Part shown: positions 1 to 7,738 of the stretch, in pieces | How positions within the stretch are numbered: position 1 is the stretch's first letter | How the letters are laid out: each line of letters begins with the position of its first letter | Assembly: GCA_023443745.1 (NCBI GenBank) | Contig: JAEZTB010000064.1 | Span: forward strand, 124,001-188,000 | Reading direction: 5' to 3' | From: Bacillota bacterium | Lineage (GTDB): Bacteria; Bacillota; Clostridia; DSM-8532 | DNA: 64,000 nucleotides | Notes under the pieces: generated by a model | The model's database searches: none | The model's input: only the letters and a program-made list of their open reading frames with translations | Told to the model about the DNA's origin: nothing | Made by a program: the position numbers and the translations under genes

Positions 1-452
1 TTTTGGATAAGCTGACCATCGACTACTATGGTAGTCCGACCAGTATCAATCAGCTTGCCAATATTAATGTTCCGGAAGCAAGACAGATTGTTATTCAGCC
101 CTGGGATGTCAAGACACTGAACCTTATTGTAAAGGCTATTCAGACTTCTGATTTAGGCCTTAATCCAAACAACGACGGTAAAGTTATTCGTCTTCTTTTC
201 CCACCTTTGACAGAGGAAAGAAGATTGGAGCTCACCAAAGAAGTTAAAAAACTAGGTGAGCGCGATAAGGTTGCTATCCGTCAGATTCGTCGTGATGCTA
301 TTGAGCATTTCAAAAAGCTTGAAAAATCCAAGGAAATAACCGAAGATGATCTCAAGACTGCAGAAAAGGATATTCAGAAATTTACTGATGAATATACCGA
401 CAAAGTCGATAAGATTGTCGAAATTAAGATTGCAGAGATCATGGAAGTATAA
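1..452 (+). CDS. frr: Ribosome recycling factor, 3' part (5' end outside window)
   Basis: RRF splits post-termination 70S ribosomes together with EF-G in the cytoplasm. The visible 149 residues match the family from the DYYG segment near residue 6, through the SDLGLNP-type loop, to the typical C-terminal EIMEV ending. The family is about 185 residues long, so roughly the first 35 are missing to the left. The TTG at base 3 is therefore an internal Leu codon and not a start. The frame is intact to its stop, and a terminator follows within 45 bases, so this is the last gene of its unit, normally after pyrH. Identification is firm; only the partial extent is uncertain. Confidence 0.95.
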   Translation, partial: LDKLTIDYYGSPTSINQLANINVPEARQIVIQPWDVKTLNLIVKAIQTSDLGLNPNNDGKVIRLLFPPLTEERRLELTKEVKKLGERDKVAIRQIRRDAIEHFKKLEKSKEITEDDLKTAEKDIQKFTDEYTDKVDKIVEIKIAEIMEV

Positions 453-493
453 GTTTTAAGCTCATTATTTGACAATTGTGACGTATTTCAAAG

Positions 494-530
494 GACTAAG
501 CCTAATTCTCTTATGCTTAGTCTTTTTTTA
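494..530 (+). terminator. Intrinsic terminator after frr
   Basis: GACTAAGC (494-501) pairs with GCTTAGTC (515-522) around a 13-nt loop, followed directly by a run of seven T. It lies about 40 bases after the frr stop and ends that transcription unit. Confidence 0.9.
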
Positions 531-586
531 ATACGATACGTCAGCCTATTGTTGTGATGTCAATACATTGTGACGGAGTGATGCTT

Positions 587-1219
587 TTGTGCGGTAGATT
601 TTATGTTCCGGAAAAGGATCTTGATGATTTTGCCGGAATGGTTAATCAAATTGAGAAGGAATTATTAAAGAAGGCTGGGGAGATTTGTCCTGGTGATTAT
701 GCACCTGTCATAACGCCGACGCCTAAAACCACCTCGAATGTTGAGAATGAACAGAGAGTGGGGAAAACCATCCATGCTATAAAATGGGGATTTCCAACCC
801 AAAACGGACGACCTATTTTTAATGCCCGAAGTGAAACGGTTCATGAAAAGCCGCTATTTAAGCTGCCTTTTGCTACGCGTCGCTGTCTTATCCCGGCAAG
901 AGGCTTCTTTGAATGGAAGGATGCAGAAAACAGCAAGAAGCGTATCAAACACTATATAACCTTGCAGAATGGAAGCTTAATGTATCTTGCGGGAATTTAC
1001 TGGTTTTTCAAGGATAAAAACGGTGTAAGCATTCCTTACTTTACTATTCTTACAACAGAGGCAAATGCAGATATCCAGAAGCTTCATAATCGGATGCCCA
1101 TAATTATTGATAAAGAAAATACTACAGACTGGCTTTATTCAAACAATTACCTCAATAGGCTCAAAGAACTAATGGAGCCTATGCAACAGGGTGTGCTCAG
1201 TATAAAGGCATGCGAGTAA
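587..1219 (+). CDS. HMCES/YedK-type abasic-site processing protein (SOS response-associated peptidase family)
   Basis: This family crosslinks to abasic sites in single-stranded DNA through the Cys that becomes N-terminal after Met removal, protecting forks. Conserved elements are all present: CGRF directly after the start (Cys2), NARSET (Asn79), GFFEW (Glu109) and LHNRMP (His167). The longest open frame begins upstream at 554, but that would bury the catalytic Cys 14 residues in. The TTG at 587 puts Cys at position 2, and a GGAG at 575-578 lies 8 nt before it, while the ATG at 581 is only 2 nt from that site. I therefore take TTG 587, giving 210 residues, the usual length. It is followed after 24 bases by an MFS gene on the same strand. 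Function is assigned by family; the start is inferred from chemistry plus the ribosome binding site. Confidence 0.9.
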   Translation: MCGRFYVPEKDLDDFAGMVNQIEKELLKKAGEICPGDYAPVITPTPKTTSNVENEQRVGKTIHAIKWGFPTQNGRPIFNARSETVHEKPLFKLPFATRRCLIPARGFFEWKDAENSKKRIKHYITLQNGSLMYLAGIYWFFKDKNGVSIPYFTILTTEANADIQKLHNRMPIIIDKENTTDWLYSNNYLNRLKELMEPMQQGVLSIKACE

Positions 1220-1243
1220 TGATATGACATCAAAGGGGATATA

Positions 1244-2461
1244 ATGGCTACCTTATTTCTGATAATCATTTATATGGCTTTTATCAGCCTGGGATTACCG
1301 GATTCATTATTAGGAGTGGCATGGCCGCTCATGCGGCTTGAATTTGGTAAAGAGCTGGAAGTTGCCGGTCTTGTTTCTGTGGTATTATCAGGGGGAACAA
1401 TCCTGTCAAGCCTTGCCAGCGGTTTTGTGCTTAAACGATTTGGAACCGGCAAGGTCACTTTTGTTAGTTGTTTAATGACAGCTGGTGCGCTTTTAGGGTT
1501 TTCATTAGCGCCGTCCTTCATATGGATTATTTTATCAGCCATACCCCTTAGTTTAGGTGCCGGATCCATTGATGCAGGTTTAAATAACTATGTGGCCACC
1601 CATTATAAAGCGCATCATATGAGCTGGCTGCATTGTTTTTGGGGAATTGGAGCTACGCTGGGCCCCATTACTATGTCTTATTTTATTAAAACTCAAGACA
1701 CCTGGAGAAGTGGCTATCAGACCATTTTCGCTATCCAGATCGTTCTTGCATTTCTTCTCTTTATTACATTGCCTCTCTGGAATCGCTCACCTGACAGGAT
1801 AAATATGACTGCTGAGAAAAATAATGAGGGAGAAGAACCTGATGCCGCAACTACACAAAAAACAGGAGATAAGGTCAAACCTCTCCATATCCGCGGGGTT
1901 AAGCTTGCACTTCTCTCATTTTTGTTCTATTGTGGCGCAGAAGTTACTATGGGCTTGTGGGGCAGCAGTTTTCTAATTAATACGAAAGGGCTACCCGCAG
2001 CGATGGCAGCACAATGGGTTTCCGTCTATTATGCTGGGATCACAGTCGGCAGGTTCGTTACCGGCTTTATAACTATGAAGGTCAGTAATCCCATGCTCAT
2101 ACGGATGGGACAATTAATAGCCTTTGTTGGAGCCGTGTTTATCATGTTGCCTTTGCCGGCTGTTTTTACTTTAGTGGGATTTATTCTGATTGGTTTGGGG
2201 TGTGCTCCTATATTCCCATGCATGCTGCATGAGACGCCTGTTCGCTTTGGAAAAGAATATTCTCAGACGATTATCGGCTTTCAGATGGCGTCTGCCTATA
2301 TAGGCGGAACCTTTTTACCACCGCTGTTGGGATGGATAGCATCTCGTATAACAATAAAGATATTTCCTTATTTTGTCGGAGTATACATAATTGCATTGCT
2401 CTTATGTTCTGAAAAAATTAATCTATTAATGAGATCCAAGAACAAGATCAAGTGTGAGTAA
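1244..2461 (+). CDS. MFS family transporter, 12 predicted membrane segments
   Basis: A 405-residue major facilitator protein of the inner membrane. Hydrophobic segments are spaced as two six-helix halves separated by a polar central loop at about residues 183-215 (rich in Glu, Lys and Thr). The start of the protein (LGLPDSLLG) and the stretch FWGIGATLGP resemble FucP/YfkF-like sugar or drug permeases, but the substrate cannot be told from sequence. ATG 1244 has an AAAGGGG site 8 nt upstream. It sits 24 bases after the HMCES-like gene and 94 bases before the UroD-like methyltransferase, so it could be cotranscribed with either. Confidence 0.85.
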   Translation: MATLFLIIIYMAFISLGLPDSLLGVAWPLMRLEFGKELEVAGLVSVVLSGGTILSSLASGFVLKRFGTGKVTFVSCLMTAGALLGFSLAPSFIWIILSAIPLSLGAGSIDAGLNNYVATHYKAHHMSWLHCFWGIGATLGPITMSYFIKTQDTWRSGYQTIFAIQIVLAFLLFITLPLWNRSPDRINMTAEKNNEGEEPDAATTQKTGDKVKPLHIRGVKLALLSFLFYCGAEVTMGLWGSSFLINTKGLPAAMAAQWVSVYYAGITVGRFVTGFITMKVSNPMLIRMGQLIAFVGAVFIMLPLPAVFTLVGFILIGLGCAPIFPCMLHETPVRFGKEYSQTIIGFQMASAYIGGTFLPPLLGWIASRITIKIFPYFVGVYIIALLLCSEKINLLMRSKNKIKCE

Positions 2462-2555
2462 AAAATTACAAAGAATAATAATATATTTACAGAAGCAATT
2501 AAAAAGAGCATTTATAATGATATCATAGTCCTTTATTGAAAGGAAAGGTGTCGTA

Positions 2556-3605
2556 ATGAATGCATTAGAAAGAGTAACGCTTGCTTTGAATCATAAGGAA
2601 GCAGACCATGTCCCGGTTTATCCTATTTTAAGCGGCGTAACCCGAAACCTGGCAGGAGTCTCATATGAAAAATGGGCTACAGATGCAGATACCTGTGTCC
2701 AGTCACTTTTAGAAGCAACAGAGCGCTTTAACCTTGATTGCATCGTTACATTGATTGATTTATCCATCGAGTGTGACGCATGGGGACCAAAGCTCGTTTA
2801 TCCTGAGAATCAAGCCGTTCATCCGGATTTTAAGAATCCTCTTATTAAAGACATCAATGAATATGAAAAAATTAAAAAGGTAGATTACAGGCAATCCAAG
2901 CGTATGATGATGCACCTTGACGTGTGCAGAAAGCTTGTTGAAAAAAAGGGCCATGAGCTACCCATTGTCGCTTTTGTTTTTGGTCCTCTCGGCGTTCTGT
3001 CCATGCTTCGAAATCAACAGGATATGTATTTAGATATTTATGATGACAGGGATGCCGTAAAAAATGCAGCCGGAGAAATAAACGATACCCTTAAGGAGTA
3101 CTGCAACGCCATTATAGATACCGGTGTTCATGGTATCATGCTGGATACACTTTTTGCTTCGGGCTCCATTATGTCCAAGGAGATGTGGATGGATATGGAG
3201 GGGGGACTTGTTAAGGAATTAGCCGATGGCATACATAAAAGAGGATGCATGGTTATGGTTCACAACTGCGGTGAAAGAATTTATTTTGATGCACAAATAG
3301 AGACCATGCGGCCACAGGCCATATCCTTCTTATATCCACCCGATGACTGCAAGGATTTTAAGGAATGCAAGGAAAAGTATGGTGACAAGATTACGCTGAT
3401 TGGCTGTGTATCTCCACCCATGGCTTTAACTGCAACCGAGGAAGAATGGGAGCAGACTATCAAGGAGCAAATTGATATAATGGCACCCGGTGGGGGGTAC
3501 ATACTTGCTACAGGCTGTGAGTACCCGGCAAACGCAAGTTTTGACCGTGCACGTAAAATGGTTGAACTTGCAAAGACATATGGGAAATACCCGGTTAAGG
3601 GGTAG
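2556..3605 (+). CDS. MtaA/UroD-like methylcobamide methyltransferase family protein
   Basis: 349 residues of the uroporphyrinogen decarboxylase fold. Two features point to the MtaA/MtbA methyltransferase branch and not to heme synthesis: a zinc-type H-x-C motif at His236/Cys238 with a distant Cys321 in a GCEYP segment, and a corrinoid-binding protein gene 100 bases downstream. Enzymes of this kind move a methyl group between a corrinoid protein and a thiol such as coenzyme M or a related acceptor. The acceptor in clostridia is not known to me. There is no substrate-specific MtaB/MtbB/MttB-type enzyme next to it, so the methyl donor is also open. The start has a GAAAGGAAAGGTG site upstream. 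A TATAAT at 2513-2518 may be its -10 box, but I see no good -35. Confidence 0.8.
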   Translation: MNALERVTLALNHKEADHVPVYPILSGVTRNLAGVSYEKWATDADTCVQSLLEATERFNLDCIVTLIDLSIECDAWGPKLVYPENQAVHPDFKNPLIKDINEYEKIKKVDYRQSKRMMMHLDVCRKLVEKKGHELPIVAFVFGPLGVLSMLRNQQDMYLDIYDDRDAVKNAAGEINDTLKEYCNAIIDTGVHGIMLDTLFASGSIMSKEMWMDMEGGLVKELADGIHKRGCMVMVHNCGERIYFDAQIETMRPQAISFLYPPDDCKDFKECKEKYGDKITLIGCVSPPMALTATEEEWEQTIKEQIDIMAPGGGYILATGCEYPANASFDRARKMVELAKTYGKYPVKG

Positions 3606-3705
3606 TCTGTAATCATTCAACTTAAGACTTAAGGCATCGTTTAAAATTAACATTTCGAGATAACAGAGGATAATTTAAAACTCAAAATGAGCGGAGGGAA
3701 ATGTA

Positions 3706-4341
3706 GTGAGTATGCTAAATGAAATTTCGACAAATCTACAGTTAGGAAAAGCAAAGGCTGTTAAGGAGCTCGTTCAAAATGCCCTTAATGACGGTATTTC
3801 TGCCAAATCAATCCTTGAAGACGGACTACTTGCAGGTATGAACGTGATTGGAGTAAAATTTAAAAACAATGAGGTCTATGTACCCGATGTGTTAATCGCT
3901 GCAAGAGCCATGAATGCCGGAACCGAGTTATTAAAACCATTTCTGGCGGAAAGTGGTGTAAAAGCGGCAGGAACTGTTGTTCTTGGAACAGTTAAAGGAG
4001 ACCTTCATGACATAGGAAAGAATCTTATCAGAATGATGATGGAAGGCAAAGGCCTTGAAGTAGTAGATCTGGGAGTAGATGTGCCTGCTCAAACATTTGT
4101 TGAAAAGGCAAAAGAGGTAAACGCAGATATTATTGCTTGCTCAGCGCTTCTTACCACAACTATGACTGAAATGAAGACCATTGTTGATGCGGTTAAATCT
4201 TCCGATATTAAAGACAATGTAAAAATTATGGTGGGTGGAGCTCCGGTAACAGATTCATTTTGTAAGACAATAGGTGCTGACTATTACACGGCAGATGCTG
4301 CAACTGCAGCTGAAGTGGCCATTTCTATTTGTTCAAATTAA
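3706..4341 (+). CDS. Corrinoid (B12-binding) methyl-carrier protein, MtaC/MtbC-like
   Basis: 211 residues in the usual two-part layout: an N-terminal helical cap domain (about 1-90) and a B12-binding Rossmann domain (about 91-211). The cobalamin signature D-x-H-x-x-G is at residues 99-104 with axial ligand His101. The C-terminal VGGAPV segment is also typical. The GTG at 3706 is 7 nt from a GCGGAGGG site, better spaced than the ATG at 3712. It carries methyl groups on cobalt for the UroD-like enzyme just upstream, with which it should form a two-gene operon ending at the terminator at 4377. Family is clear; the methyl donor and acceptor are not. Confidence 0.9.
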   Translation: MSMLNEISTNLQLGKAKAVKELVQNALNDGISAKSILEDGLLAGMNVIGVKFKNNEVYVPDVLIAARAMNAGTELLKPFLAESGVKAAGTVVLGTVKGDLHDIGKNLIRMMMEGKGLEVVDLGVDVPAQTFVEKAKEVNADIIACSALLTTTMTEMKTIVDAVKSSDIKDNVKIMVGGAPVTDSFCKTIGADYYTADAATAAEVAISICSN

Positions 4342-4376
4342 TTTCTAACAGTATAGGTTTGTGTTTCATCAAAAAA

Positions 4377-4410
4377 GGCTAAGCATAAAAACCATTTGCT
4401 TAGTCTTTTT
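4377..4410 (+). terminator. Intrinsic terminator after the corrinoid protein gene
   Basis: GGCTAAGCA (4377-4385) pairs with TGCTTAGTC (4397-4405), one G-T wobble, 11-nt loop, followed by five T. It closes the methyltransferase/corrinoid operon. Confidence 0.85.
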
Positions 4411-4702
4411 GTATTACAATAATATATGTAATTAGCTTTTAAGCTAAGGTTCATATGAAACTGAAGTGGGATTAAAATAATCTCACATTAGACAAAATAT
4501 AAATTTTGTTTAATAAAGTGTAGGTGTGGTATAATATAAGAGTAAGCTTCTGAGATTTGACTAAACCAATTGTTTAATTGTTAACTCCGCAATCTAATAT
4601 ATCGATATTTTAAATGGAACTTACATTTTACTTACTGTTGTTTAGCTATAACATATTTCTTTAGTTTTTATTATGTAATTTTATTTTGAGGTGATTTAAT
4701 TT
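4411..4702 (+). promoter_or_regulatory. Intergenic region with promoter for the Xer-type recombinase
   Basis: A very AT-rich 290-base stretch with no coding frame. It contains an extended -10 promoter: TTGTTT at 4506-4511, an 18-nt spacer ending in TG-G, and TATAAT at 4530-4535. Transcription would start near 4542, giving a leader of about 160 nt before the recombinase ATG. The leader holds only a small CAATT/AATTG hairpin; I recognise no riboswitch. The ribosome binding site GAGGTGA is at its end. Confidence 0.7.
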
Positions 4703-5686
4703 ATGGCTCATGAATTCACTGATATGCCAGATATCGTAATTGAATTTCTTAATTATATGCTTACTATCAAAAACAAATCCCAAAAAACTATCTCTGAATA
4801 TCATTATGATTTAAGAACATTCTTACGTTATATCAAGGTTACTAAATATTCTGCCAATGAAAAAGACTTTACATCTATTTCAGTAACAGACATTACTCTT
4901 GATGACATTAAAAAAATTGACCTTACTGACCTATACAGCTTTATGGCATTTATCAGCCGTGACCGAAATAATACTGCCGTAACCCGTGCTCGCAAGGTTG
5001 CATGTCTTAAATCCTTTTACAGATATCTTCATACCAAGGTTAAGCTTATAGAAACTAATCCTACAGCCGAGCTTGACTCTCCAAAGCTGGTTCGGAGGCT
5101 TCCTAAGTACTTGAATCTTGAAGAAAGTGTAAATTTACTTCAGAGTGTTGACGGTAAGAAAAATGTTGCCCGTGATTATGCTATTCTCACGCTGTTTATG
5201 AACTGCGGTCTCCGGCTTTCTGAGCTTGTTGGAATCAATATTAACAGCATTCGAGGCGATATTTTAACCGTCGTCGGCAAAGGCAACAAAGAGCGCACAG
5301 TCTATTTAAATCAGGCTTGCCAGGACGCTATTGCAGCTTATAAAGCTGAACGTGATAAATTGAAGACAATCAAGGACCCTAAAGCTCTCTTTTTAAGTGA
5401 ACGTAAGGTTCGTATCAGTCCGAAAACCGTGCAATACCTGGTCAAAAAATACATACAAGCTTCCGGACTGGATCCGGATAAATACTCACCTCATAAGCTT
5501 CGTCATACGGCTGCAACGCTTATGTATAAGCATGGAAATGTTGATATTAGAGCTTTGCAAGCCATTTTAGGCCACGAAAGCATAGCAACTACTGAAATTT
5601 ACACCCATATTGATGAAGATCAGCTTAGGAAGGCAGTTAAGAGCAATCCCCTCTCCTCTGTCAAACCTAAGAAAAAAGACAACTAG
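4703..5686 (+). CDS. Tyrosine recombinase of the XerC/XerD type
   Basis: 327 residues. An N-terminal SAM-like core-binding domain (about 10-115) is followed by the catalytic domain with the complete set of active residues: Arg171 (NCGLR), Lys193 (GKGNKER), His264 and Arg267 (HKLRH), His291 (LGHE) and nucleophile Tyr300 (IYTH). Such enzymes resolve chromosome dimers at dif or act on mobile DNA. Length and the GKGNKER block favour a housekeeping Xer protein. I see no dif-like site nearby, and the neighbours do not settle which Xer it is. It has its own extended -10 promoter. Its stop codon overlaps that of the convergent gene (shared CTAG), with no terminator between them. Confidence 0.9.
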   Translation: MAHEFTDMPDIVIEFLNYMLTIKNKSQKTISEYHYDLRTFLRYIKVTKYSANEKDFTSISVTDITLDDIKKIDLTDLYSFMAFISRDRNNTAVTRARKVACLKSFYRYLHTKVKLIETNPTAELDSPKLVRRLPKYLNLEESVNLLQSVDGKKNVARDYAILTLFMNCGLRLSELVGININSIRGDILTVVGKGNKERTVYLNQACQDAIAAYKAERDKLKTIKDPKALFLSERKVRISPKTVQYLVKKYIQASGLDPDKYSPHKLRHTAATLMYKHGNVDIRALQAILGHESIATTEIYTHIDEDQLRKAVKSNPLSSVKPKKKDN

Positions 5687-7362
5687 CTTATGGTTTTTCT
5701 TTCTTTATTAGTCATAATAATTCCCGCAAGCATACATAACATGCCTATTGCCCATAATACCGCACTTATCCCAATTTTACCGGATATAGCCTCAGAACTC
5801 ATGAGCCCGTCTGTATTATCTCTAATATTATAGATTTCAATAAGCTGATAGAAGCTTAATCCAGTGAAAATAAGCTGCACTATGAATAAAAAGTATCCCC
5901 TGCTTTTCCTTTTTATTAACAATGATGTTATGACGATTAAGCTCAAAGCCAAAACAATGATTACTCCCGTTATAAGCAATGAAATGGTTTCAGCTTCCAT
6001 TGGAATTAGCCTTTCGCCTTTGTTAACTGATTGATTGGCCGGCATGGCATTCCCTGGATCGTCTTTTATCGGTGTAGATTGTGGCGTTACAATGGGAGTT
6101 TCAGTAGGAACAGGCGCAGGCGGTTCAGCCTGAAGCAGCATCGTTTCAGTATCAGAGTTTCCTGCACTGTCGAAGAAGGTAAAGGTTATACTGAGCGGAG
6201 TGGCTTTTTTAACATCTTCCTGAAGCTCAAGATAACTGCTGCTTATAAATTTCATTTCTTCGTTATTGTAATACAGTTCGCCGCCATCATCCACATATCT
6301 GTAATTTTCTATGCCATCAATTTCAGCCTCATGACGAACTAAATCACCATCGGGGTCTGTCCCGTAAATTTCGAAGCGCCAGGTGTTTTCAACATGTTCT
6401 GCTATTCGGCATTCGGTAATTTTAGGCTTTTCATTTCCGTTAGGAAGTGCTAATGCACTTTTTATATAAAGTGCGGAAATGGGATCATTATTAATGAGAC
6501 TTTGATAAAGTTGATAATATTTTTGATGGTCTTTCCGTATAGCTTTAGGAGAGGTTTTAAGTAGTTCTATTTTCTTTTTTGCACTTTCTTTGCTCTCATT
6601 TCCTGAATAATTCACATCAAACCAATTCAAATCATTATATCGTGCTTGATTCATCGAAATATTGAGATTGTAATCTGGTTTAAAATTGCTTCTCTCAAAG
6701 ATAAGTTTATTATCTTCAATTCTGTAAAAATTATTGGGAGAAACCTGAGTAATAGCGTACATGGGAATTTCTCCAAAATAAAAAATTACCTTGGAGTGGC
6801 CAATTGATCCCTTCCATAGCGAACCTGTTTCAATAACATATCCCAATTGGACTTCACCATTTGAAAAATGTGAAAACTGGACTTTATATGTATGATATAG
6901 GGTTTTTTCTTCATTCTCATCAAAATCCACAGAAAAGGTATACCATTTTGAATATTCTTCCATGCCATTGACTTCTTTTAGTGGTGGATTGGGTATAGTG
7001 TTTACTAAAGTAACGGGTATATCACCATTTTTATCTCTGGCGGTAAAATCTATCACAGATATACTTTCTTCCGTTGTTAAACCATCTACATATTCATTTA
7101 ATCTTGCGGGAAAACCCATCAGGACTGACTGAGCTTCACCGTAGTTCTTAAAGTCAAATCTGCAGGTGACATTTCCAGTGGTGCAGTCAATAAAAATCTC
7201 TTCTGATTTCATTTTTATATCTGACTGGGTTATTGGATATACACCATCCGGAGTGACTCCCAGACTGCCGTCATTTGCAAACACCGGTGATATTGTTATA
7301 AAAATCAGGGTAACAATGAAAGAACATAAAATTCTAGCAGATAGCGCCAGGCTTCTCTTCAT
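5683..7362 (-). CDS. Secreted/membrane protein of unknown function, DUF4424-like N-terminus
   Basis: 559 residues. A signal peptide ends near residue 29 (PVFA). The extracellular part (about 30-400) begins with a segment resembling DUF4424: a beta-rich region with DCTTGNV and a VLMGFP motif near residue 82. A Pro/Thr linker (about 415-435) leads to three hydrophobic segments between about 455 and 550, so the protein would be anchored at its C-terminal end with the large domain outside. The start has an AGGTGTTG-like site upstream. It shares its last four bases with the recombinase stop. No enzymatic motif is recognised, and DUF4424 is a resemblance from memory, not a search result. Confidence 0.65.
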   Translation of the reverse strand: MKRSLALSARILCSFIVTLIFITISPVFANDGSLGVTPDGVYPITQSDIKMKSEEIFIDCTTGNVTCRFDFKNYGEAQSVLMGFPARLNEYVDGLTTEESISVIDFTARDKNGDIPVTLVNTIPNPPLKEVNGMEEYSKWYTFSVDFDENEEKTLYHTYKVQFSHFSNGEVQLGYVIETGSLWKGSIGHSKVIFYFGEIPMYAITQVSPNNFYRIEDNKLIFERSNFKPDYNLNISMNQARYNDLNWFDVNYSGNESKESAKKKIELLKTSPKAIRKDHQKYYQLYQSLINNDPISALYIKSALALPNGNEKPKITECRIAEHVENTWRFEIYGTDPDGDLVRHEAEIDGIENYRYVDDGGELYYNNEEMKFISSSYLELQEDVKKATPLSITFTFFDSAGNSDTETMLLQAEPPAPVPTETPIVTPQSTPIKDDPGNAMPANQSVNKGERLIPMEAETISLLITGVIIVLALSLIVITSLLIKRKSRGYFLFIVQLIFTGLSFYQLIEIYNIRDNTDGLMSSEAISGKIGISAVLWAIGMLCMLAGIIMTNKERKTIS

Positions 7363-7379
7363 ATGACAACACCTCTGAT

Positions 7380-7634
7380 TTACGGCTTTGTTGCTTTTTC
7401 AAGCTCAGACAGAATAAAATGAGCATCATCATTACATTTGCCGCACGTCTCTTCTGATGGAGAAAAGTTTATACAAACCTGTGGTCTCTCCGGCTTTCCG
7501 AAAATCATACATCGATTATCGGATGTCAGTTGTACACAGCGTATGCCGGCAGCCTTACCATGTGGCATTCCCGGTATTGAGGACGATATTGTAATATCAA
7601 TACAACAGGCTGCACAGCCAGCCCTACAGTCCAT
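7380..7634 (-). CDS. YkgJ-family cysteine cluster protein
   Basis: 84 residues with Cys at CRAGCAACC near the N-terminus, further Cys in the middle, and CGKC near the end: the pattern of the YkgJ/UPF0153 (CxxCxxCC) family, thought to bind a zinc or iron-sulfur centre. The open frame can be extended to a TTG at 7664, but that start has no ribosome binding site. The ATG at 7634 has GAGG 6 nt upstream and places the first Cys at residue 3, as in relatives. The gene follows the terminator of the aminopeptidase and lies 17 bases before the unknown membrane-protein gene, so those two may be cotranscribed. Biochemical role unknown. Confidence 0.75.
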   Translation of the reverse strand: MDCRAGCAACCIDITISSSIPGMPHGKAAGIRCVQLTSDNRCMIFGKPERPQVCINFSPSEETCGKCNDDAHFILSELEKATKP

Positions 7635-7698
7635 AAAATTCCTCGATTCAATAAAGTGGTGCAAAAGGCGTTATACTTATAACGAGTGATGTCAGTAC

Positions 7699-7734
7699 AA
7701 AAAGGGGACACATCAGTTTATGATGTGTCCCCTA
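7699..7734 (-). terminator. Intrinsic terminator after the aminopeptidase gene
   Basis: A perfect 13-bp stem (7703-7715 with 7721-7733) and a 5-nt loop, followed on the minus strand by five T. It lies directly after the aminopeptidase stop. Confidence 0.92.
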
Positions 7735-7738
7735 GCCG

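Noticed and set aside
4703..5686. Recombinase as part of a mobile element
   Set aside because: No repeats, attachment site or cargo genes were found around it; it looks like a housekeeping Xer protein.
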